Program-made: the position numbers and the translations under genes
Origin: Zygnema cylindricum
Lineage: Eukaryota > Streptophyta > Zygnematophyceae > Zygnematales > Zygnemataceae
Direction of reading: 5' to 3'
DNA length: 64,000 nucleotides
Assembly (NCBI GenBank): GCA_037447655.1
Contig: JBBHKE010003460.1
Span: forward strand, 1-64,000
The notes under the pieces: model-generated
Database searches by the model: none
The model's input: the letters and a program-made list of their open reading frames with translations, nothing else
What the model was told of the DNA's origin: nothing
Part shown: positions 21,528 to 33,500 of the stretch, piece after piece
Layout: each line of letters begins with the position of its first letter
How positions within the stretch are numbered: the first letter of the stretch is position 1

Positions 21528-24500
21528 ATGGATAATCCTCCAAAATTTCCTTCAATTTATGGCGGCCCCTTTCCCATACCTCCCTCTTCGACGTCCAATC
21601 AAGCAGAAAACGACAAAACGAGCCAAACTCTAAAAAACACTACCACCAGTACCCCTACCACGCCCTCCCTCCCTCACCACCCCTCCTACCCCTCCACAAA
21701 GCCTCCCCCTCCCAACAAAACCCTCCCAGCTGATGACGATAGCGAGGATGACGAAAGCGGCAAAAAGTCAAAGCTGGTTCCTGATTGGCTGAGAGATCTT
21801 CCAACTGTTTTTCTGCATGGATCCCTAAGTGTCTCCGTACGACAGGCTCGGAATCTTCCGAACCTGGACATGCTTTCCAGCCGAGTGGGAGGCTGCTTTA
21901 CCTTTTGTAGCGCTCCCTGTCGGCCAGCTGGCGTCAAAATCCGGGTAGGGATTACAGAATCTTACAATATTAAATGGAGAAAAAATACATGAATGCAATA
22001 TTAGAGGTTTATTTATTGCAAAAATGGATTTGTATTCAACATTGGGCATTATTATTTCGAAAATAATAATGTCCAATGTGCATTTGACTAAAGATTACAG
22101 AATCTTGGATTATTAAGTTGAGAAGGTTTGCAAATAATGCAAAATTGGGGGTGTATTTAACAATAGACATTTAGGATATGAATTTGACTACGGATTCCAG
22201 AGTCTTACATCATGAAATTGAAAAAGGATACAGTCAATGCAAAAACTGGAGGTGCATTGACCACTCGGCATTATATTTCTGAAAAGTTGTGATAGGATAT
22301 GCATTTGATAAAGGATGCCGAATCTTACACGAGAAAAAGTATAAAATTGATGTGAAATTTGAGGTGCGTTAAGGCCTGGGAAGTACAATGTTGATGTTGT
22401 TTGATGTTTCTCCGTCCACACACGTCCAATTTCCGTTTGGAGACTGTCAGCTGGAATACCACCATCACAACGCTTGGATTTGTAACCCGACAGCTGTGCA
22501 TGGAGAAAATGTGTTATGAGTGGCGGAAGAAACTTTGATGTTAAGATGTTATCAAGGGTAAATAGTTGTTGGGAGGCTTGGTCGAGTTTTGATTGGCTCT
22601 TGAGAAACTCAGACAATTTGACATTGTAAAAACAGTGTGAGCTGTTCCGTTATGCATGACATTTTCGTTCCAAATGGAAAAGTCAAATTTGGATTCTAGT
22701 GGACGTGAAAATTTGATGATGATGAGTTGACATTGCAAAATCGACTACTCTTTGGCATTGGACATCCCTAATTCAGCAAAGTCTAGAAGTACTTATTAAA
22801 CGTTGAAGAAGTGAACCGACGTGAGCATTGAATATGCAATTTTGAGCAATTAATTTAAATTTTGGTGGACAAGAAAATTTCAGGTTCTTGGTAATGTCAT
22901 ACTAGTGGTACTAGTTGGAGTAGCCATTGAAAAATTGAAAGCACGTTTTAGATGTCGCCATTAATATTTTGTTGGGATTTAAGTGTTGGAAAGTGGACCA
23001 TTAATCTTATAAAACTAATAATTATACTTAGTTATTGAAGTTTGAAGGATGACGGTGATAACAATGGTGATTGAAAAAATAGTTGGACATGGGATGTTCA
23101 ACACTGTACTCCATATTCCACACTGTGTGTTACTATTAGCGATAATGCCACTATATCAGTTCCCCTAAATTTTACCCTCGGTATTGAATTAGAACACTAC
23201 GGTTATAATTTCTTTACTCTAATAACGATTCACGGTCTAGTCATGTGTAGTCATGTTTTTGAAAGGCTGTAATGCTTGATATATCAACCAAACTTTTTGT
23301 TTCACTTAGGTTAGCTAAGCGGAGTCAGTTTAAGTAAGAAAGAACTTTCAATGCAGAAAAATTATTTTGCGATCCCATGAATTAACACTTCGTAGTTGCT
23401 ACGATGCTGAAATAGACATGAAGGCATGTAATAGACGGTCGATGAAATAGGTGTAATGCTCAAAGTCCCCAAGTTAACAATCCTTATTTTCTGGAATGGA
23501 TGCACTTATTACAGACCATCACAAGTGATCCTTACGCATCCGTGTACCTTGGGCCAGCATGTATGGCGAGAACAAGGTAGTTTAATGGTAGTGGGAATAT
23601 CTCAATTTTGTTAAACAGTTTTGGAATTTGTTTTTCACATTCTCATAATCATTCTGGAGGGAAAATAATGTTGTTTGAAGGAAAACCATTTGATTGGTTG
23701 CTTTACAAGGATAAGCCACTTTCGGACTTGTTTCATTGCTATAATCTGTATTATGGAACCTATACTGTAAGTGAGTCTATTTGTATTCTTAAATTTCATC
23801 CCCCTGTCCTTTTTTTTGTTTTTGGGTGGACACAGGGTGATACATAACGACGAGTTTCCAGAGTGGAATGATCACTTCAATATTCTTGTCGCCCATTCTG
23901 TTAAAACCATCGATTTTCTAGTTAAGGTAAATGACAAAATGGGTTTTGTGCCACTTTCTCTTAGTTAAAAGTGGTTTGTTGGAATGTTGATTTTTGGTAA
24001 GACATCAATTTCAGAATTTACTTTTTACAGAATACTTTCAGTACAATAAGCTAACGCTTCTTAATACGCCCGTGAACTTCTTTTGACGACCCTTTCAAAC
24101 CGTATTTTCTTTTGGAATTTCTTTTTGAAACTGTTGGTCCCTCAGGATCAACTATTGTCCTGTTAAAAATGTTGAATACCTTCTCCTGTGACTTTCTCTC
24201 TCCCTCTCTTTCCTTTCGTTCCTTCTCCACCTTGTGGTATTGGATCTCTCTCTCTCACACACTCTCTCTCTCTCTCCCTCTCTCTCTCTCTCGGACCAGG
24301 ACGCAGACATTGTTGGCTCTCAAATTCTTGGAAAAGCTTTTGTTCCTGCCCAAGGTCTGATAAATGGCGAAAAAATTTATGGATGGTTCGATGTGGTCGA
24401 CGATTCAGGAAAGAATGTCGGAAGAGGCGCTCAGATTGAAGTTGAGATACAATTTGTTTCAGTTGAGACGGAATATCTCAGTGAAAATTTTGAAGTCAGT

Positions 24501-27500
24501 AAAGAACTGGACTCATGGGAATTGAATTCAGCATACTTTCCGTTACGAAAGGGTGGTAGAGTTACTCTCTATCAGGATTCACATATAGCAGAAAATTTTA
24601 AACCGAAAATTCTTTTAGACGGCAATACGCTTTATGAACCGCAACGATGTTGGGAAGACATTGCAAGGTGTGGATTTTTCAAACATGTATTAATCTTGTT
24701 TTTCATCCTTGGTAGGTACCTTTCGCGTGGAAAATAATACTTTTTGATTCTGAAGCAATTTTTGTAAACATTTTCCTCTTTCTGCTTTCATTAGTTTGAC
24801 TTTCTCTTCTACTTTACTTTCTCCTTTGAGAAGTGAGAACATCGAGGAACATCACATAAGAAAAAGTGAGGGAAGTGAGAGAAGCAATAGCCAAGGAAGG
24901 AAGGAAGTGAAAGCAAGGGGAGGGAGAGGATGCAGGATGGGTAAAACTTTTGTCGTTGCTTTCTACAATTTAGACAAATATTTTGTTTTTATAACTATTT
25001 GGGAATCTTACTAATATTTTGCAGGACTATAATAAGTGCCAAACATGTCATTTATATTGCTGGATGGTCAGTTTTCACTGACATCAAACTGATGCGAGAT
25101 CCGAGCCGTCCAATGCTGCCAGATGGCGATCTCCAATTGGGAGAATTGTTGAAGAAGAAGGCCAGAGAAGGAGTCAGAGTGCTGGTTATGGTGTGGGATG
25201 ACGTCACCTCTATCAACAGTCAGTATGTCAATAATGTAAGAATTTTGGTCGTTTATGCCAACTTTACTTTCTTTACTTTACCAACCCTTAAACAATCCTA
25301 AAAAACCCTGGAAATCCCTCATTTTACTCAATCTGGAGTCATTCAAAGTAGGATGGAATTACATTGGACAAATGGAGATTGCGAGTTGCTTGGAAAAAAA
25401 AATGGCATGAGGTCAATTAGAGTGGTACCTAAATTTTATTGAATGTGAATAGTTTTTTTGGCAGCTTACAGTTTCTTAATTAGTAATTTGATTATCACAG
25501 CTGCAATATTGAGCTTTCTTTTGTCCCGTCCTTTTTTTCGCCCTCATCCTTTTCATTGTCGTAAGTGTTGCTCTGATCATTTCATACCGGATTTTGCAAA
25601 ACATGCTACAGAAAGAGAACGTCATTTCTGATAAATTTGTTGGTTTATCGATATGGTGTTAAATGGGGTATTTGGTTCAGGCAGGCCTGATGGACACTCA
25701 CGACGAGGACACAAGAAAATTTTTTCGACACTCTAAAGTTCGTTGTCTTTTAGCACCCCGTCTGCCCGACACAAAACTTACTTGGCTTCGAAAAAAGGTA
25801 TGTCGATATGGGACAATATACAAAAAACAAAGAAGGAAGGAAGGAAGGAAAGAAAGGTGGTGTTTTTTTCCTCACTTGAAAAAAACAATCTTTCTAAAGG
25901 ACAAGGAGAGGCTGAACAAAGAATCACTGTCGGAAACGAATTACAGAACCAACGAAAGCACGAAATAATATTAATTCAAAATTGTTAGGTCATCATCATT
26001 TTTCTGAGGGAATCTGAAGTCGTATGCACTAAATATGGAGACTGGGGAAGTATTTATAAATCAATTTATTACGTTTTTGATTCAGTTACCAGTAGTTGGT
26101 TTAATTCCATAAATCTTGGGGTGTTTACAGCTGGTGGGAACTATTTACACTCACCATCAGAAATGTCTCATAGCCGACGGCGATCCAATGACTGAAAATG
26201 GTTTGAGGCCTTTAATAGCCTATCTGGGAGGTATCGATTTATGTGGTGGCCGTTACGATACACAGAACCACCCTCTGTTCCGTAATTTGCATTCACCCAT
26301 GTACAAAGAAGACTTCCACCAAAACAATCTTAAGGTGAGACTAAGTTCTGGAGCAAAAAAAGACTTCGACCTTAATGGCAGTAAATTTTCAGGATGATGA
26401 CGATGATGATGACGGGTCATGAGATTTAGAAAGTTTTCACTATATGTTGTTATCATCATTTTACTTTATCAATAATCACCAGATTGTAGTAGTTATGCAT
26501 TTTTTGACTCGGATAATCAAAACTTTAAAAGTGGATGTTGGAGATATTTCCCAAAGATAAAAGTAGGGCATACAAAATGAATTGCTAGACATTTGAAGTT
26601 TAGCAATAAAACCTATCAATTGACAAACCCTTGCCGTTTAAATTATCTCTCATGCCTCTCCCTCTCCCTCTCCTTCTCCCTCTCCCTCTCCCTCACCTTC
26701 CCTCTCCTCTCTCCCCCCTCAGGCTTCCCTCGAGACCGGGGGCCCGCGGGAGCCCTGGCACGACCTCCACTGCCGCGTGGAGGGCCCGGTTGCGTGGGAC
26801 GTTCTGACGAACTTCGAGCAGCGCTGGCGCCAAGTGACACGTTTCAAGAAGGAGCGTCTGCACGTGCACGATTTGCGCCTGCTGCACCGCCTGCCCGAAA
26901 TTGCTCAGCCGACACTTGCGGAGGTACGGACACGTGTATTGTTTTGATAAATTGATAATACAAGTGACATAATACGGTGATTGCGTGCGATATAATGCGG
27001 ACATGTACCAGAGGTCGCAAAAGTCAAAATTTTAGATACCCGAAACCGACAATTTTTTTTTCAAAATCTGAACACCCGATACCTGACCGGGTTATGTCAC
27101 GCTCCTAAATTGTTACCCGTTACCCGATACGCGTTTACGAAAATAAAAGTTAACCGAAACTCGTACTACCCGTACCCGTCCGTACCCGAATAAGTACAAA
27201 ATTAGTGGTACATCTCCCTTATACCTTCCAGTCTTCCACCATACCAAGAGTACAAAGTACAATAATGCTGGATAGTATGGACAGCATAAAACCTTCAATT
27301 TTTTTCGTTTTTTGCTTGCCCGACCGAACCCGTTTTTTTTTTTTTTTTTTTTTTGTGAATCACCCGCCTGAATCCGACCGGCCTCCAAAATTTGGCACCC
27401 GAATCCGTTCCGGATCTGACGCGGGCGGTCGGGTAACGCTCAGGCACGGATTCGGGTACCCGATTGCGACCTCTGACATGTACTGTACTTGTGAAATGTA

Positions 27501-30500
27501 GGATAGGATAAATTACGCGCGATTTTATACATATGGTACAGTAACGTATGCTACAGTACGGTACGAAGAGCGTGAAAGGTACAGTACAGTACAGGATTGT
27601 ACGGTTCTAGTTGAGCCTGTCTGGCCACGTGTTTTAGGGTTCCATCTGCCCTGTATAGTGTATACAGCACAACACCGCGAATTGTAATTAGAGTAAAGAA
27701 AAAATTAGAGTAAAAAAAGAGAAAAAAATTATTAGAGTTATGAATTCTAATTTGTGTGATATAACTTTTTTAAAAAGGAATTTACTCTAGTTTATTTAAG
27801 TATTCTAATTTGACGCGCTGAATATCTCTACTGTAAATTAGGTATTAGTACAGAAACTAACAAAACGTACACTTTATCGTCACTATGACGTTTGCACTAC
27901 GCGGTTTGTTAAAATGCAGTTACATGATAACGGCCTGTATTAAATCATTATTTGTACTTCTTTACTTAATAAAGTACAATTTAAATCATTATTTGTACTT
28001 TTTTACTTAATAAAGTACAATTTTGCACGGTTAGACACCGACCGTACGCCACACTATTTAAAACGGCACTGTATTAGAGTTATTAACGCTCATTCAAAAA
28101 GTACCTTAAATAGTATAATGAAAAATTTAGAATCATTTACTCCATTTAACGTGATAGAGTCGAAATTTAGGGCGACCGAATTAGCGTTATTTACTCTGAT
28201 TACGATTCGCGGTGTAGTATCGTGGAGCGCACATTAAAAGATTTCATGCTATTACGCAAAAGAGCATGGATTTAGGAGCAGTTTTTAAAGTACAATAGCT
28301 AGATTGAATAAGCAAAGACAAAAGTGAACTAACCAAAATGAAAAGACCAAGTATACAAAACCGTCTCGTTGTTGGAATTGGTGAAAAATGCAAAATGAAA
28401 GTTAGCGAAGAATTATCGAGAGCATGTGTTGCTCTTTTTGGACATTACAACCGAATGTATGGCAGGTGAGCTTTTGTATTTCATGTAGTACCCGTTTTTG
28501 AAAACCAGGAAATCTTAACTGGTCCTAAAGGGAGACAACAAGGATGTTTAGTGGCCATGTATTGTTATAAAGAGTACCAAGGAATAATATATAAAAAATT
28601 ATGTTAGAAATAGGACAAATTGGCAGATTGGTTCTTAGGTAGATTGCATAATATAGAATTACCCAATTAGATGTTTGCAAAAACTGATATTCCAATCATC
28701 CTATTAGCAAGCTGGTCTATCGATTACTGGTGAATTGACTGAGTGGTTGGCCCTTTTTATATCGATTGAAAGGCTGGTCATTTGGAGATTCCTGTTTCTG
28801 TGGCATGGTTTCTTGTTTAGTTGTCTATCAGTTAGATCGGCAATCAGCTGATTTATAGATTTTTTGATCCGTGCTGTTAAAAAGCTGGTCATTTGGAGAT
28901 TCTTGAATCTGTGGGATGGTTTCTTGTTTAGTTGTCTACCAGTTAGATTGGCAATCAGCTGATTCATAGATTTTTTGATCCGTGCTGTTAAAAAGCAACA
29001 AAGTCTTGGCAAATAACCACTTTATCACTTCAACTATCAGATAGTTGTTTGATATGCTGATTGGCGCTGCTTATTGAGGATTCAACCTATCATTTTGGCA
29101 CTTGGAAACTGGACGTCAAGTGAATTTTTGATGTATTGTTTATTAGTCAATTGGTCGACTGCAAAAATGGGCTGGTCATGTTGTCAGTGTCGAGCGGTCG
29201 ATTGGTTGCTTGGAAGAATGCCAGGCCATTGGTCAAGTCATGAATTAATTGGCCGATTGGTCGATTAGTTGGTTGGTCGATCGGAGGAACGCTCATGTAG
29301 TCAATGAACTGATCGGGTTATTGGTCAATTGGTCGACTGGTCGATTGGAAAAAATGCCAGCAATTTGGTCATGCAAACAATGAAGCACTTCATTGTTGTG
29401 CGGGTGGTCGATTAGTCAAATTGAAGCATTCCCGTCACTGGTCATGTAGTCAATCGATGTTGGTTCTCCAATTTGTTGATCAGAAGTAAACAGTCAATTG
29501 GTTATGTTATGTAGTCAAATGAGTCGATTGCTCACTGGCAGATCAGTTGATCGTATGAGTGGACGATCGGTTGATTCAAAAATTGCCGGTTATTTGGTCA
29601 TAGTCGATGCATTGATCGGTGAATTAGTTGATTGGTCGACTGAATACTGCTGGTCAATTGGTCATGAATTTAGTGAATTGATTGGTGCAGTAGCCGATTG
29701 GTTGATTGGAGGAATGGTTGTTAATCGGTCAATGTAGTCAATGAATCGATTGGTCAATTGGTCGATGGAAGAATGCCAGTTAAGATTGGTTGATTTTATC
29801 GCCAGTCATTTCACCAGTCGGCTGGCAATTAGTCAATCAATACACATGATGAGATGCCTTGTGAGGAATATAATTTGTATTTTATGAATGCCATGTTTTT
29901 TATGACCTCTAAATGGTATCCTCTTACTGGTTGGCCTGTCGTGTTTGGATTTTTCATGAATTGACTGTCAATCATAAAAATACATGTAAATGTGATTTTT
30001 TTTTTTTTTGGCATAGCTTATATCCATTATAATTTTCTTTGGCTGTCCAGGGAAGCCGGGCAGCAACAGAGCGAAAAGTTCCGTTGCCAGCAACAGAAGA
30101 TCCACATCTGACGATAACGCACCCAGAAGACAGTGACACGTGGCATGTGCAGGTCGGTGGTCCCAATCAAATAATTTTTGTGTTTAAATGCTCATTTAAG
30201 CAATTTTGTGTCCATCTTTCTGTTTGGGATATCACAACAAATTTGCGATGAAAATGTCTACAGTCAAACTCTGCTGTAGGTATTTGCATGTGCGGTATGG
30301 TACAACGAGCGATCGTAACAGGGACTTACACAAATTTATAAAAGTCTTGATCAATAATTTTTTTTTAACTGTTTGTTAGCAGATTCTCTTTATGTTTCAT
30401 CCTAACAGCATTCGGCATTGATTTTTTTCATTTGTTTCAAGTTTTCATACCAATCTCTATAGTTTCCCCTCACCGTTTTTTCTCAGTTTCACATTGCTGT

Positions 30501-33500
30501 TAATTTAAGTTTTTATGCAGGTTATCCGAGCTCTTGAAAGTTTGAAACTGCCGTTGTGTTTACATGAGGCTGGATATGAAACTATGAATTAACATCATAG
30601 AAATTTATATCATATAAATAAACATCATGAAGGGATATTTTTGGAGGGGAGGATGACACAGTTGTTCAGATCGATAGACTCCGGGTCGGTGAAAGGTTTC
30701 CCCAAAGACCCACAGGAGCGTGTAATACAGGTGAGATTTTCTGAATTATGGTTTTGGGATAAACATTTCCAACACTGAATGAGAAGAAACGTCAAAAAAA
30801 CGTCTATGTCAACGTCTCCTACATGTCTGTAAAGAAGTCTTGATGGACTTCTTTTTTCAGTTTTATCGTCAGTTTGAGAGAGGAGCCACTTTTATTGAGT
30901 TAACTTAACAACCTCATGTGTTGAGATCCCAGCAAGTTTCTACACAGAAAATCTGTTGTAATTAGGATTGCCGTGATTGAATCTGGGTTTGAAAAGTAAA
31001 ATTTCGTCCACATTAATTTCATGCACATATAATATCAGCCCTAAATGTTTCCCTGTGAAACGGTTTCTTTTATTAAATGACACGGATTGCATCTAGAGGG
31101 TTTCTCAAAATCTGTTAAAAGTACACTCTTCCCGTTAAACGTCTGTGTCAGTCTACGTTACTCAAGTATTGACTTATTCAATTTCTAAAGTTTCCGTTTA
31201 ATGTGCCATGTGATGACTATGACACATTTTTATTCGTGAATATATAATATCTCTGCAGCATTTGGCTAGCGACAAAGGAACAGTGGTCGAAAAAAGCATT
31301 CAGAGTGCTTATGTGAAAGCAATTCGTCGAGCCCAACATTTTATTTACATCGAGAATCAATACTTTCTCGGTTCGTCATTCGGGTGGAGTGAATATGCAG
31401 ATGCAGGTTTGCATTATCCACTTATCTCTTGAATTTCAAGATGGTTTTACATGCGGTTGAATGTGTTTCATTCGCGTTTTTTATGAATCAGAAAATTTGG
31501 CTTTCAGGATATCTCAAAGGTCCACGCAGTATGAAATTTTGGAGTGTTATTTGGAGGGCCCTCTAGTCTTAAATTTAAATGCTGCAATTTGGTTTTTTTT
31601 TTTTTTGTATGTGTGTGTGTGTCTGTTATGAAAATTAGATTGTCCATAATATTGAACGTGAGCCAGTGAGAGCGAGAGAAAGACAGATTTTGGGGTAACA
31701 AAGAAATTTTGATCAGTAAAAAAAATATGATTTTGGATGGCTCATACACCTGATCTGAGAACATTGTACATGAAATTTTTACGGATTGACATTGTACAGT
31801 TGAAAATAAAATTCGTTCTTCTCCAAAAACGAAAGACATTCATTCAAACGAAAGAAGTGTAGCTGTAACGTGAACGTGTCGAGACCATAGTCCATGTCTT
31901 ACCCCCGTTCCATTTTATGGTTCGCATACCTTTTTTCATTTTTTCTTTTTTTTAAACAGGAGCAAATCAAATGATCCCTATTGAGTTGGCCCTCAAAATA
32001 GCGGATAAAATTCGAAAAAACGAGCCGTTTCGAGTGTATGTGGTTATTCCAATGTGGCCAGAAGGCGTTCCAACTTCGGCTTCTGTACAGGCTATCTTAT
32101 ACTGGCAGGTGGGGAGTCAGAGGGAGGGAGAGAAAGGGAGAGAAAGGGAGAGAGGGAGGAGAGGGAGGGAGGGGAAGGGAGAGAGGGAGGAGAGGGAGAA
32201 GAGGCAGGGAAATGGAGGAGGTGGAGGAGGGAGGAGAGAAAGGGGAGGGAGGGAGAGAGAGAGAGGGAAACGTGAGCATCGGATTTATAAAACTTTTGTT
32301 TTTTTTTTTACATAGACTGGATTTGGTTTGTTTTTGGTTTGTTCTTTCTCATGGGTTCTTAGATGGTTAAGTAAAAGTCGATTTCAATGCTGCCAGTAAA
32401 GAAAAGATTTCTGAACAATTTTGAATGATTGGGAACTAAGTCAACATAAGATAATGATTCTGTTGACAGTTTGAACGTTGGTAAAAAGGTCGATGTTTTG
32501 ATTTTTATGTCACGATCAGTTTAGATAACAATGGCAATGTTGATGTCAGTACTTGTGTTTATGTTGTTGTTCAGAAAGTTGCCAGAAAAACCTGTTTGCC
32601 AATATGTAAGTGGAAAGGGAGAGAGGAGGTACATTTCAGAAGTTGACAATGAAAAAAGAAATGTTGAGGCATAGGGAGGGAGGGAGGGAGGTACATTTCA
32701 GAAATTGACGATGGAGATGATGTATAAGATAATCGCAGACGCCATTTGGGAAAAAAAACTTCGTGGTGTGCATCCACGAGACTTTCTTACATTTTTTTGT
32801 CTCGGAGGTCGAGAAAAATCCGATGCTGAAGAAGTTCCGTCGGAAAAATCTTCGAAACCAAAGTCGGTAGAGGTGAGGCCATCTTTCCCTGAAGGATGGA
32901 ACTAAAATCGTTAAATATAAACTAAGGGATGTTTCAGATCTGGAATTGGGACTGAACTGTAGTTCCATCTGCATTTGGAATCAGAATTGAAGTCCTGGTA
33001 AAGCAATACTGAACGGAAAATGGAAATGAACTGGCATGTAAACTGGCTCAGTTATAGAAGCAGAATTGGGCACTAAAAACCTAAAATTGCCAAACCAAAA
33101 GTAAGAGTTTAAGCTGGAATTGAAACTGGTACAGCTTGAAATGAAATGACCGCTAAATCTTAGACTGAATGTCAATGAATCTAAACCTGTATCAAAAAAG
33201 TTTTGATTGTGCATTGAAATGTCAAACCGAATGGACTTGTGCATCTAACTAGCAGTTAGTTTTGGCAAAATTGACCTACTGTCAACCTGAGACTCACTAA
33301 GACCATGACTTAAAGCTCCTTTTGTGAAACCTCTCAATTATCTTTCAGTAAATTACACTTATCAGAATTGAAAACTTTGCCTAAACTTGTTGTGCGGTGA
33401 CGTTGTACCCTTTCCAGGAAAAAGTTCTCGCTTCCCGTCGGCAAATGATTTATGTTCACTCTAAAATGATGGTGGTGGATGATGAGTACATCATTTTGGG

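Noticed and set aside
31971-32370. Overlapping Arg/Glu/Gly-rich frames in three phases
   Set aside because: Exon 12 of PLD ends at 32108; the rest is translation of a GGGAGA purine tract in the intron.
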